Below, piece after piece: positions 31,719-42,300 of a stretch of 64,000 nucleotides of DNA (position 1 is its first letter; each line of letters begins with the position of its first letter). The position numbers and the translations under genes are program-made. This DNA is from an uncultured Eubacteriales bacterium (GTDB lineage: Bacteria > Bacillota > Clostridia > Lachnospirales > Lachnospiraceae). The stretch spans positions 6,411 to 70,410 of the forward strand of contig OMZA01000005.1 of NCBI GenBank assembly GCA_900315425.1. The letters run 5' to 3'. The notes under the pieces are model-generated. The model searched no databases. It was not told the origin of the DNA and worked only from the letters and a program-made list of their open reading frames with translations.

Positions 31719-33425
31719 TTAAGAAATATCACCCGTAGTTTGATTATTTCCCTTGTAACTTGATAATCTACTTGTTGTATTAGAAATATCTTCTTTTAAT
31801 TGTTTTATAGTATCCTGCTGAGTTTTATCTGTAACAGAGTCAGCATTAACCATCAACTCATCCAATACAACTTTTATTTCCGAAGATTCCATAATGTTTA
31901 AAAAATCTTCCAAATTATCATTAATAATATTATTAACCTCTATCCATACCTGTATTCTTGAGTCCGTATCCGTTATATTCTGTGACTCAGCTTTTAATTC
32001 CTTTAACTTACTCCAAAGAGCTTCGTACTCTGCATATTTCTTTTCGTTCTGAGTAATTTTGGCTCCTTTGTATTTATTTATTGAATTCATACAATCTGCT
32101 ATATCACAATATAATTTAGCAAGTGGACGCCCTTCACTTTGTGCTTCTTTAAACCACACTGAAGCTCTTTCATACAAATCATTCTGAGATGTTGTCGCAT
32201 AATTATATAGAAACAATTGTCCATATTCGTAACACACATCTTGATATGCTTCCATATCAGCTTTCTTTAATTCTTCCAATGCATCTACTTTATCCGAGAA
32301 TCCTTTTTTATTCTCATTCTCTATTCCGATACGAAGCTGTGTTAACTTTCCTCCCTCTTCCTGTGATAACTCACCATCTGATACTAAAAACTCTCCCAGT
32401 GCTTCATATGCCTCTATTCTTGTTGGGTCTGTGACTATAGCCTCATAGTAGCTCTCAACATTCCCTGATTCTTTGGCCTGTATTAAAAGTCCATCATAAT
32501 TCTCATTTTTCTTGTATTCTGCAGATTTATATCCCCAGGCGGACACACCTGCCATAACTCCTGCCATAAATACTGTACCAGTAAAAATCGTTAATCTTTT
32601 TATTTGTTTTCCCCTATATTTCTTATCCCAGAATTCATAGTTTTCTAATGCATACTTTAATTCCTCTGCAGACTGATATCTATTTGCAGGATCTTTTTCT
32701 GTGCATTTAAGAATTATTTTTTCAAATCCACTTGATAATTGTGGATTGATTTCTCTAATTGGTTTAATTTCATATGGTTCTTCGCATGGACTCTTTCCTG
32801 TTACTAAATGATATAAAGTAGCTCCCAGACAATAAATATCTGTTCTGGCATCTGTCTGTCCCATTCCTCCAAATTGTTCCGGTGCAGCGTATCCAACGGT
32901 TCCAAGATACGTCGTATCTGCCGCATTATATTCTTTATATTCTCTAGCGGTTCCAAAATCTATAAGAGTTATATTTCCATCCGGTTTCAACATAATATTG
33001 GCTGGTTTCAAATCCCTATATATAATTGGTGGTCTTCTAGAGTGCAGATAACCTAGAACATTACATAACTGTAACGCCCATTTGATAACTTCTTCTTGTG
33101 GCTGTGCCCCGTATTCGTTTAAAATTTTCTGTAAAGACAATCCTTCGATATAGTCCATTACAATTAAATATTTATCTGTATCCTCAATAATGTCTATAAT
33201 ACTCGGCAAATATGGGTTATGAAGCTTTTTAAGCATTTCTGATTCTGCAATCAAATCTTGCTCTACTTCTTTGTGATCCATAGTTCCGTTTTTTCTAATT
33301 TCTTTTATCGCCCACTGTTTGTTTGCCTTTTCATTCATGGCGAGATAAACTGTACTCATTCCACCATGACCAACTTCACTTAATATTCTATATTTTCCAT
33401 CAATCAGTAATCCAATTTCCAACAT
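31719..33425 (-). CDS. transmembrane Ser/Thr protein kinase
   Basis: A eukaryotic-type (Hanks) kinase domain occupies about 11-267. It shows a glycine loop GHGGMSTVY (19-27), catalytic Lys41 in WAIKEI, a catalytic loop YRDLKPANIML (Tyr in place of the usual His of HRD) and LIDFGTARE. A transmembrane helix lies at about 280-298. The remaining 270 residues are outside the membrane and helical, rich in TPR-like pairs such as NVESYYEAI. PASTA repeats are absent, so it is unlike PrkC/StkP. It sits 17 nt downstream of the PP2C phosphatase, an expected antagonist. Confidence 0.9.
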   Translation of the reverse strand: MLEIGLLIDGKYRILSEVGHGGMSTVYLAMNEKANKQWAIKEIRKNGTMDHKEVEQDLIAESEMLKKLHNPYLPSIIDIIEDTDKYLIVMDYIEGLSLQKILNEYGAQPQEEVIKWALQLCNVLGYLHSRRPPIIYRDLKPANIMLKPDGNITLIDFGTAREYKEYNAADTTYLGTVGYAAPEQFGGMGQTDARTDIYCLGATLYHLVTGKSPCEEPYEIKPIREINPQLSSGFEKIILKCTEKDPANRYQSAEELKYALENYEFWDKKYRGKQIKRLTIFTGTVFMAGVMAGVSAWGYKSAEYKKNENYDGLLIQAKESGNVESYYEAIVTDPTRIEAYEALGEFLVSDGELSQEEGGKLTQLRIGIENENKKGFSDKVDALEELKKADMEAYQDVCYEYGQLFLYNYATTSQNDLYERASVWFKEAQSEGRPLAKLYCDIADCMNSINKYKGAKITQNEKKYAEYEALWSKLKELKAESQNITDTDSRIQVWIEVNNIINDNLEDFLNIMESSEIKVVLDELMVNADSVTDKTQQDTIKQLKEDISNTTSRLSSYKGNNQTTGDIS

Positions 33426-33442
33426 TTCATTTCTCCCTATCT

Positions 33443-34210
33443 CTAAAATGTTCTGACTAACACAACGGATATATTATCTTTTTCCTGTCTTTCTTTATCT
33501 GCTTCTATTAAATATTTCGTATTATTATCCATAATATTAATATCCGTTAAGACCTCTGGATTTAATGCCTCGTAGATTTCTTCTTTAGTTATCTCATGTC
33601 TAAAACCATCTGAACATAACATGTATGTAGCATTTAATTTGACCTCTCCATAATACATAGCTGGTGACACAACTTCTGATGCACCTATGCACTGAAGAAG
33701 TACACTTCGTCTTGGATCCACCTTAGCTTCTTCCTCTGTTAATCTTCCTTGAGAAATCTCCCTTTGTATTAAGGTTTGATCCTCTGTTATCTGTTTCACA
33801 TTTTCTTTTATCTCATATGCCCTGGAATCACCCACATTAAGTATGTAATATCGATTTTGTGTAATTAACATTACAACAACTGTTGTTCCTAAATTAATAT
33901 TATGAATTCTTCCATAATTCATGATTTTTTCGTTCTCTTGCTGAACTATTGAACTCCATTGTTCTCTTATAATTTCATCAGATATTCCATTCATACATAC
34001 ATCTGGTAACTGTGTTTCTGCCCACTTACTAAATGCTTTTATCAGTGTTGCACTTGCCACCTCTCCTTTAGCAAGTCCTCCCATACCATCACACAACACT
34101 GCAAATGTCATTCTTCCAATAGTTGTATCAATAATTTTTACTGTCAGACTATCCTGATTTGTTGATTTTGTAATGCCAATATCTGTATTTGCTGAAACTA
34201 AAAAATCCAT
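33443..34210 (-). CDS. PP2C-family Ser/Thr protein phosphatase
   Basis: This Mn/Mg-dependent phosphatase would reverse the neighbouring kinase. The 255 residues show the PP2C signature motifs: DIGITKSTNQDS, VLCDGMGGLAKGE, NVGDSRAYEI and the C-terminal DNISVVLV. Metal-ligand Asp residues are retained. There is no membrane segment. It lies 17 nt before the kinase and 43 nt after the FHA gene, on the same transcript. Confidence 0.93.
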   Translation of the reverse strand: MDFLVSANTDIGITKSTNQDSLTVKIIDTTIGRMTFAVLCDGMGGLAKGEVASATLIKAFSKWAETQLPDVCMNGISDEIIREQWSSIVQQENEKIMNYGRIHNINLGTTVVVMLITQNRYYILNVGDSRAYEIKENVKQITEDQTLIQREISQGRLTEEEAKVDPRRSVLLQCIGASEVVSPAMYYGEVKLNATYMLCSDGFRHEITKEEIYEALNPEVLTDINIMDNNTKYLIEADKERQEKDNISVVLVRTF

Positions 34211-34253
34211 ATTCTACTCCATTTATCTCCGTTTATCATTATAAACTAATATA

Positions 34254-35852
34254 TCAATTTATTCTAAAATAAAATTCTTCATCTGCAAATTTTATTTCAT
34301 CACCATTATGTAATTCTGATTCTGCACCACTTGCCAACATATTCCCGTTTAAGTATGTGTGATTGGTAGAATTAGTATCACTTAAGAAATACTGATCTCC
34401 TCGCTTTATAATACATGCATGACTTCTGCTTATTGCTGGATTATCAGCTATAAAATATTCAACATAGCTTCTTTCTTTTCCTATTTTGAAAATATCTTTA
34501 TTTACAGATATGTTTTCATTGTTTTTCTTTCTTATCAATGTTGCTGTTTTTTCTTTGTTAGAATTAAGGCTTACATTTGATAATACTTGAGTTCCTCCCA
34601 CTTCAACATTCGAAAGAACTGTTGTTTCTCCAAAATTTGCACTTTTAACTACTGTACGTTGATCAGCCGCACTTCCCAAAGCCTGTTGTTGAAATTGAGT
34701 TGCATCTACGTTTGTTACCCCCGGACCTGATATACTAGTTGCCGGTTTTGGAGTATTAATTGTTGTATTTTGCATAACCGTATTCTGTCCCGGAATTGCA
34801 AATCCTACATTTGTTGCAGCAGTTGCTTTTTTTTGTTTTGCCGGTGTAGCCTTTGTAACAGTACTCTGTTTTACTGGTGGAGCAGAAACTGTTGTATTCC
34901 CAGCAACAGCCGCTGCGTTTGCTTTTTTTATTGCAGCAACTTTTGCTTCATGTTCTTTTATTGCTTTTTGTTGTTCATCATATAATGCTTTTGTTTCTTT
35001 ATCATAATGACGTAATAGATATATTTTTGATATTTTCTTTCCTCCTGGTAATACAAGAGGTGGTATCTCCTGTTGTACTGGTACTGGTTTTGGTGTAACC
35101 ACCTTCGATTCAACCGTTTTCACTTCAACTGCCCTTTGTATCACAGGTTTCTGCACTGTTGGTTCTTGTGATTGTTGTGAAATATTCTGATTTGGAACAT
35201 TAACCTGTTGCTGTACATTTGTATTCACTAATGTTTTTACATGTTTTTCCGGTGTTACCACTGTTGCTATAGGTGTTGGTTTTTCTGATATTGTATTTTT
35301 TTCAATTTCATCCAATATATTTCTAAAGCCCTCTAATGAAAACATTACCGAACTATTGAGATAATTCATAATAGATGTTACATATCCAACATCTTCCGAT
35401 TGATCATATCTGTTTTCTAACAACGTTTTCTTTATAAATTCTGGCAATGCATTCTTATTTTCTTCTTTATCGTTAACAACCGGAAGACACACAACTTCAG
35501 CTTCACATGTACTTACATCTGCAAAAATATAATTACTATCGAGCAGTATAGAATTGTCATCTAACATGTATTCATAAGACGAAATAAATGCATCTGCCAC
35601 TCCCCTGCACATGCCTAAAAATCTTTTTTTTGTTACCATCCCTTCAAACAATTGCTTAACTGTTACCTTGGAAGTAATATTATATTTAAAAAATCTTTTT
35701 GTATCTAACTGCATATAAATCATTGGAATCATTCCCGGAATGACATTATTAGTTATCATTCCAAGACTAAGATTATCTATTATTTCTGTTTTGTCCAATT
35801 CATATACTAAAAATACATTTGCGCCTTGATTTTCATATGAAAACTTTCCCAC
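34254..35852 (-). CDS. FHA-domain protein with DUF6382-like N terminus
   Basis: The 532-residue protein has an N-terminal domain (about 1-170) resembling DUF6382. A long linker rich in Pro, Gln and Ala (about 180-430) follows, then a C-terminal FHA phosphothreonine-binding domain (about 445-530). The FHA core residues GKERSYVEY, SRSHACI and NSTNHTYLNG are present. Just before the FHA domain lie GETTVLS and GTQVLS, Thr motifs of the type FHA proteins bind when phosphorylated. The start is GTG, 8 nt after AGGAGG. It is followed by the phosphatase and kinase genes, so it is the probable reader of their signal. Confidence 0.88.
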   Translation of the reverse strand: MGKFSYENQGANVFLVYELDKTEIIDNLSLGMITNNVIPGMIPMIYMQLDTKRFFKYNITSKVTVKQLFEGMVTKKRFLGMCRGVADAFISSYEYMLDDNSILLDSNYIFADVSTCEAEVVCLPVVNDKEENKNALPEFIKKTLLENRYDQSEDVGYVTSIMNYLNSSVMFSLEGFRNILDEIEKNTISEKPTPIATVVTPEKHVKTLVNTNVQQQVNVPNQNISQQSQEPTVQKPVIQRAVEVKTVESKVVTPKPVPVQQEIPPLVLPGGKKISKIYLLRHYDKETKALYDEQQKAIKEHEAKVAAIKKANAAAVAGNTTVSAPPVKQSTVTKATPAKQKKATAATNVGFAIPGQNTVMQNTTINTPKPATSISGPGVTNVDATQFQQQALGSAADQRTVVKSANFGETTVLSNVEVGGTQVLSNVSLNSNKEKTATLIRKKNNENISVNKDIFKIGKERSYVEYFIADNPAISRSHACIIKRGDQYFLSDTNSTNHTYLNGNMLASGAESELHNGDEIKFADEEFYFRIN

Positions 35853-35872
35853 TTTGATTTCCTCCTTTGTTC

Positions 35873-37240
35873 TTAATCTTCATGATTGTATTTGTATAAT
35901 ATTAATGTCGACCAAGAATAATTATTTTTAACTAATGCAGTTCCTGCAGATGTGAAATCATTTCCATCATCAAATTCATAATCTATTACTAATTTCTCAT
36001 CTTCATTTATATATCCCCAAAGTCCATTTTCATTCTCCACTGATGCATATCCACAGCTATAACTTTTTGCTTCTTTATATTTGGGCTTAATAACTACATT
36101 TCCTTTATTGTCTGCAAATCCCCATTTTCCATCTATCTTTACCGCTGCATATCCATTTTCATTAAATGCATCCGCATCTTCGAATTCTGTCTTTCCTACT
36201 TTTTTTCCATTTTTGTCATAAAAAGAATATGTCTCCCCATTTTCTGTGGCAACAATAATACCGTTAGAATACACTTCTTCCCTTCCGTTATCTTTTACAT
36301 CTACAAAAGTCTTTTTAGTTATTTGTTTTCCTTTTTCATTTATCAAAGTCCATGAATCACCATTTCTTACCGCTGCAATTCCATTTTTTAGAGAAGTAAC
36401 CTCGTCATAATCTCCGAACAATTTATTGTTTTCCCAATCATAAAATGCCCATTTTTCTCCATCAAATGCTCCAAATTTATCATTATATACAGCTGTATAC
36501 TCTTTAAATTCTTTCCCTTTCACTTTAAGAATATGTCTTTTGTTTCCGACTTTATCTATGAAATACACTTCGTTTTTCTTAGTTTTATCATTATATTTAA
36601 CAATTGGTGCATAATCTCCTGAAAAAGAACCTACTTTTACAAACTGGGTTCCAATTTCTGTTTTACCACTTACTCCTCTGTAATACCAATTTATAATTTC
36701 TTCATCATCATCCGTATATGTTATTTCATCACATGCAGGAATTAGTCCTTCAGCTTCTTCGCCCACTTGATAACATGAACCCAGCATGTAATAACTATAT
36801 TCTATATCCCCATACATTTTTTTTAATTTTTTCGATAATGCCCCACGTTTTACCGCTTTGTCATAATACTTAAAGCAGTTAACCATATCATTTCTTGTTA
36901 AGGCTATTTCAAATCCGAATTCATATCCTATACTCTTCTTTGGGTATTTATCTGTTAAAATATCTGCATATGCTTCGGCCGAAGAATAGTTTTCATTTTC
37001 AAAGTACATATCTCCTATTTCCTTATATAAATCCGCCGAAGGGAATATATTTAATGCAAGCTCATAGTTCTCTTTTGCATCTACGATTATCTGGTCTTTT
37101 CTGTATTCTCTGGCCGTTTTTAAATATTGCTTGTAGTTTACTACATTTTCATATCTTGTTGTATACAACTTGTATACTGAAAGTCCAAACAACAATATAA
37201 TTATTATTGGCATTAACTTACTTATTGTCTTCATCCTCAT
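35873..37240 (-). CDS. membrane-anchored WG-repeat protein
   Basis: The 455-residue protein has a short N-terminal transmembrane helix (about 8-26) and a TPR-like helical region (about 30-130). A series of WG-type repeats follows from about 200 to the end, with phrases such as GKWGFADNKGNVVIKPKY and GLWGYINEDEKLVIDYEF. WG repeats form beta structures in surface proteins; their ligand is unknown. An ATG two codons in (37234) is better spaced from GAGGTG. It lies between the prepilin peptidase (5 nt) and the FHA gene (20 nt). Confidence 0.8.
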   Translation of the reverse strand: MRMKTISKLMPIIIILLFGLSVYKLYTTRYENVVNYKQYLKTAREYRKDQIIVDAKENYELALNIFPSADLYKEIGDMYFENENYSSAEAYADILTDKYPKKSIGYEFGFEIALTRNDMVNCFKYYDKAVKRGALSKKLKKMYGDIEYSYYMLGSCYQVGEEAEGLIPACDEITYTDDDEEIINWYYRGVSGKTEIGTQFVKVGSFSGDYAPIVKYNDKTKKNEVYFIDKVGNKRHILKVKGKEFKEYTAVYNDKFGAFDGEKWAFYDWENNKLFGDYDEVTSLKNGIAAVRNGDSWTLINEKGKQITKKTFVDVKDNGREEVYSNGIIVATENGETYSFYDKNGKKVGKTEFEDADAFNENGYAAVKIDGKWGFADNKGNVVIKPKYKEAKSYSCGYASVENENGLWGYINEDEKLVIDYEFDDGNDFTSAGTALVKNNYSWSTLILYKYNHED

Positions 37241-37245
37241 TCACC

Positions 37246-37920
37246 TCATATCACAGTCCCAAGAAAAACTGCTATATACGCTCCTATAATTATTGATGGT
37301 CCAAATGGAACCGCATCTTTCTTAGATACTTTCTTTTTTATCAATAAATAAAGGCAGTAAAAAAAGGCCACCAATAAAGAACAGAACACTACTGCACCAA
37401 TTTTATAAATTCCTAAATATGCTGCCATCATAGCTAATAATTTTATATCTCCTGCTCCAATCGAATTTTTTATTATTAATCTGCATATTACTCCGGCTAG
37501 AAAAATCATCCCAATGGCTATAGCACACGATAATATCCTTAAGCAATAGTCTTTAGAAAACCCATAGTACATAATCTCCGGTACTATGAGTATTCCTCTA
37601 AATATAAATCCATAAATAATGGTTTCATTATATATTTTCATCTTTTTAACATCTGTATATGCTGCTGGCCATATATTATTAAGCATCATTAAAACAAACA
37701 CGGTGTCTAGAAATTCCTCATTATAGAATTTTCTCATCATTACAGACAGCATTGCAGTAATAAGTGTCATAAATAAAAAATAAATATTTAATCTTCTTAT
37801 TCTGCCTTCATCTTTTTCTTCCTTTGGTTCTCTTTTTATAAGCACCCATTTAAGTGACAGGAAACTAGCTATGCTACCTGTTATAGATACCAAAATGCAT
37901 GCAATATCTAGTATGTTCAT
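37246..37920 (-). CDS. type IV prepilin peptidase (A24 family, TadV/CpaA-like)
   Basis: This membrane aspartic protease removes the leader from the Flp pilin and probably from the TadE-like pseudopilins. The two catalytic Asp are visible: D90 in AAYTDVKK and D158 in GAGDIKLL (numbering from the chosen ATG). About six to eight membrane helices are present. The N-terminal methyltransferase domain of bifunctional PilD enzymes is absent, as expected for Tad systems. The ATG follows GGAG by 7 nt; a TTG four codons earlier is less likely. Confidence 0.9.
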   Translation of the reverse strand: MNILDIACILVSITGSIASFLSLKWVLIKREPKEEKDEGRIRRLNIYFLFMTLITAMLSVMMRKFYNEEFLDTVFVLMMLNNIWPAAYTDVKKMKIYNETIIYGFIFRGILIVPEIMYYGFSKDYCLRILSCAIAIGMIFLAGVICRLIIKNSIGAGDIKLLAMMAAYLGIYKIGAVVFCSLLVAFFYCLYLLIKKKVSKKDAVPFGPSIIIGAYIAVFLGTVI

Positions 37921-37949
37921 TATTATCTCCAATGTTATTCAAATATTTT

Positions 37950-39311
37950 TTACGACGCTTTTCCGTATCCTTTTTTAATTTGTATAGTATATCCTAAATA
38001 TTCAGGATCATTCTTAATTTTATTGCGAGTTGCATCTATAAGAGAATCGTCTGTATCTTCAGGAACTATAACTATAATTTCATAATTTCTCGTTTCCACA
38101 TCAGAGTTTACTTTCTTTTCTTCATTTCCTTTTATAACAGATATTTCCTCTTGCTCCGTATACTTCTCCATATCACTGGCAAAATCATTTTTGGTTTCTT
38201 TGATTCTCTTTTCTAAATCATCCGCTGTTTTATAACTCTTAGAATTCATAGTATCTACCGTTGTAACCTTTATAAACATATTGTTACTTGGTTCATATCC
38301 ATGGAAATCCTTATCACCTGTATATGTGAAATATTTCTTTTCATTTTCAATTATTTCTTTACCTCTAGCGACACTTCCCTTACTCTTCCAAACACTATAC
38401 TCTGTAGTAGTTTCCTCTTCTGTAGTTGTTTCCTCTTCTGTAGTTGTTTCCTCTTCTTTTGTGGTTTCTTCTACTGTAGTTTCTCCTTCGGATGTTGTTT
38501 GAGCTTCCTCCGTGGTTTCTTCTGCCTTTGTCTCTTCAATGTTTATGACTCCGTTTGCCCACGCCTTTGTCTTAACAGTTTGACAAAACTTCACATCGAT
38601 ATCGACATTTAATAATTCCACAATATGTACCTTATATTCCGCTATAAGTATTATGTCCGTCGATCCATCAGCCATGAACGATGATTTATTCATATTTATT
38701 CCATCAATTCCATCTTTAATATTTAATTTCTTTAAATATTCATCGGCATCCTGACCTTCTCGTCCAATAAGGTTTTTCTTCATCAATTGCTTTGTTCCGA
38801 GTACCATCAGGTATGTTTTTCCTTTTTCCATTCCGGTATTTAGAGCTAAAGCCGCTAGTCCCTTTATAAATCCCTTAGGATCACTAAGTTGCTCTTTGTA
38901 TTTCCCCACAATGTCTTTAGATTCATTGCCCATGTTTTCCAGCTCGTCTTCCATACTTTCCAAGTCTGAGGCATTAAAATCTTCATCTGTAGCTGTATCG
39001 GTTATTGTGTTCATTGATCCCCATAACTCGTTTATAGAATCCGAAGTCTCCCTTGCAAGTTCCTTAGAATCTTTTGATGCTCTAGCCGATGCATCATACA
39101 CTTGATCGAACTTCAATCGATAATACAAATACGTATATTGAGACATTTCCTTTGCGGACATATTAAGTGCTGTTCCTACTTTTGCTTGTACATATGCAAC
39201 ATCTATAATCATCAAAATTGTTAGTATACAGAATATAAATGTTGTAAATGCAATTGTCGCCTCAACAACTATGGCTCCATTTTCTTTTTTATTTTCTTTT
39301 TTATTAGTCAT
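37950..39311 (-). CDS. TadE-like protein with Thr/Glu repeat
   Basis: The 453-residue protein starts with a charged leader and a pseudopilin-type hydrophobic helix (GAIVVEATIAFTTFIFCIL, with the Glu at +5 after Gly). It continues as a long extracytoplasmic domain. Residues about 275-305 are a low-complexity Thr/Glu run made of EETTTE units. These are encoded by three near-identical 18-bp repeats, which could vary in number. It belongs to the TadE/TadG pseudopilin class of the Tad pilus. AGGAG precedes the ATG. Confidence 0.78.
   Translation of the reverse strand: MTNKKENKKENGAIVVEATIAFTTFIFCILTILMIIDVAYVQAKVGTALNMSAKEMSQYTYLYYRLKFDQVYDASARASKDSKELARETSDSINELWGSMNTITDTATDEDFNASDLESMEDELENMGNESKDIVGKYKEQLSDPKGFIKGLAALALNTGMEKGKTYLMVLGTKQLMKKNLIGREGQDADEYLKKLNIKDGIDGINMNKSSFMADGSTDIILIAEYKVHIVELLNVDIDVKFCQTVKTKAWANGVINIEETKAEETTEEAQTTSEGETTVEETTKEEETTTEEETTTEEETTTEYSVWKSKGSVARGKEIIENEKKYFTYTGDKDFHGYEPSNNMFIKVTTVDTMNSKSYKTADDLEKRIKETKNDFASDMEKYTEQEEISVIKGNEEKKVNSDVETRNYEIIVIVPEDTDDSLIDATRNKIKNDPEYLGYTIQIKKGYGKAS
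38401..38454 (-). repeat. three 18-bp tandem repeats in the TadE-like gene
   Basis: The unit TCTGTAGTTGTTTCCTCT (plus strand) occurs three times in tandem with one substitution. A degenerate Thr/Glu-coding sequence follows. The units are in frame, so gain or loss changes the protein by six residues. Confidence 0.8.
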
Positions 39312-39332
39312 ATAATTGACTCCTAATTTTCT

Positions 39333-42300
39333 TTAATATCCTCTTACAAGACAATATTCAAAAGTGCACCAATTATCGTTATCAAATGGATCTCCAACAA
39401 AATCATATATTAAAGGTAACGATAATAATAATGGATCAACTTTTAATTTTGTTTGACATTTAAAATTTGTTATTGCCTTTTTTAACTGATAATCACTTGA
39501 CGATATTTCTCCATTACCAAGTTTTTTTCTCATGTTTACTTGAATTACATCACCAATTCTTTCGTATGTGTCATCAGGTTCCGATGCTAATTCCATATAT
39601 AAAAATACATATAAGAAATCTTTATATGTCATTGAGAATTCATTATCAACGCATTTTGCAGCATTTTCATCTGCATATGAATTTCCCCACACGCATCCAT
39701 CTTCTACGTTTGGTTTCTTTATCACTGTTACCGGTAATCCATTAGTCAAATATTTAACATCTCTACCCGTTTCCAATCCGACTTCTACTAACGCCTCTAT
39801 AACCATTACCAGATTTGCTGGTATCCATCCTTGAGATATTATTTCAATACTATAAGCTAAGCTCTGATATGCTGTGTAGCTATTTGTAACATATCTATTT
39901 CCTTTTGGCTGTTTTGAAACGGAAGAAAACATTACCAGGCCTGCTGGTAGATTCAAAAGATACCTTATGGAAAATAATGCTGTTTTCATATCTTTAATAT
40001 TATTTTTATTGGAGTCACCAAATACGATGTACTCTATTTCTCGTTGATATGCAGCATTATTATCCGGACATTTCAAATCGTTTCTGGAATTTTTATTAAG
40101 AAGAATCTCATAATCAGTTGGATTCTTCCATCTCTCTATATTTTTTTCATCAAAAATTGCCTTCTGTTCTGCTTTTGTCTTTACTTTTTTTTCAGTATCT
40201 TCATTTTCACTTGTGGAAATTAAAAATGATTTTCCCATTTCTTCTTTTTCATAAGTTTGATAAGTGAAGTTTTCAAATACATATTCCATTGTATAAAGGT
40301 AGTCTCTGATATTTCCTGTTGCTGTAGATAAACTTTTAAAATCCTTAATAGTTTTTGCAAAGCTATTCGCTACATCGGTAATTCCAAATCCGTCTGTATT
40401 CATGCCCGACGGAAACTCTTTTCCACTTTTTTTAAATTCGTCATAAATATCAAACGGAGTGGTATCATATATTATTAATTTCTTCTTATTATCTTTCGAG
40501 TCTGGTTCAGTATCCTCTGTTTCAGATTTAGCCTCCTTTTGCGTTTCTCCTCTTCCTGAATCATAGTCATCCTTCTTATTTTCTGCTTTTTTAAGTTCTT
40601 TTTGACCTTCTGCTGTATTGCTTTTTGCCTCTTGTTCTGCCTTTAACGCTTTTGCGTCCGTAGCAATAGGATTCAATAAAACTTTATATAATTCACAGCT
40701 ATCCGGATTTGTGAGATCCAACTCAGTATCAGGATAGTCTTTTTCTACTCCTTTTACACCTGGTGATTGTATCCATCCTTGCAATGCTTCTATGTCTAAT
40801 TCCAAGTCATCCTTTTTTTGTGGAATATCATCATCGTCTGATACACCTATAGCAGTTTTAAACTGATCTACTGAATTAATATCCATTAATGATATATCAT
40901 TTATATTCAAACTATTAACCCAATCTATTAACTCTTTCAAATCATCGCTTATAGTAGTTAACTCTGTACTCAGTTCATTAATATTTTCTTTTGTAACCAA
41001 ATCAAGAACTTCTTTCGTTTTATTTACGTCTTCTTTTGCTTGGGTACAATAGTCGCTTTCATATTTTGATGCTTGCGTCTCAAATTTATCAAGTTTTGTT
41101 TGTGCTGCTTTTCTTTTCTTTTCTGTTGTTGTTAATTCAAGTCTTGCTTTATCTACATAACCCTTTGCTTTTTCACACTTATTCTTAAAAGTAGCCAGTT
41201 TTCCGTTCATTATAGCCAGCCACTCTGTAGTTGTATGTTCTTCATTTAATGTGGTGCTTTTGTATGTTCTTGAATCGCTATTTATTTTCCACTTGTAATT
41301 ACTTGAAATATTAACCAAAATATCTACGTTATCTCTTATCATTTTTATAGAATCACTTTTATCTATTTCAAGTTTTGTATGAACTGAATAAGTATTCGCA
41401 GCAAAACCACTTCCGAACACATCCTTACATGATCCGGTCATTTCATCGTAAAACTCTTGAAGATCATTATATGTTTCTAAAATTTCACCAGAATTTCCGG
41501 CAACTAGGTTTAATGTGTCTTCGGTACTATTCTCATCAAAATAACGGTCATCTATATCCTTCATTGTTAACTGCTTACCTTCCTCAGTTGGTAACGTTAA
41601 GTGATTGTATGCTACTATTAAATATCCATATTTTTTGAAAAGGTTATCTGCTGTATTTTTATAAACTTCTAATTTAGAAGAAAAATCAATGTAGTTAGTC
41701 CAGTATTGAACAGGATAGTATGCCATTTCATACTCATTTATACCGTTATTTATATCCTTAAGTACTGTTTCGTATGTAGTTGAAGGTATTCCTGAAGCAA
41801 TTATATTTTGTCTCGCTGCTTCGTAGGCATTTAACGCATTGTAAACTTCTATTGCGGCATTATACACGTTATTTGCTGAATCTGTATCCTCTTTATATTC
41901 TTTTAAATCACTTGGTAATTCTCCTTCATTAACGTAATCGTCAATATTGTATTTTCCTGATTTTGTCGGATATAACCCGGATACATCTTGCGGAACTCCT
42001 GACGTTCCCGTAAAGTCTCTATATACCATATCAATAAGTCCTTTATAGACTTCTACATAAGCTCCACCTTCTGCATATAATCCACTAATGTCTGTTATAT
42101 CCTGATTGGTAACTCGTATTCCTGGTTTTGCATATGAATCAGGATCAGTGTCTTCTCCTCCAAGATTATCCGTTCCACTTTCATCTGCAATATAGTTATA
42201 TACTTTATGTAAGCTTGCAATAAGATCTCCATACTCGTCTAAATAATCAGCCTCTTTATCAGCTGTTTTTTCATCTTCTTGCGCCTTTTCAACCTCATCA

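Noticed and set aside
38401..38500. Possible CRISPR-like array
   Set aside because: The repeats are contiguous, in frame, Thr/Glu-coding and have no spacers.
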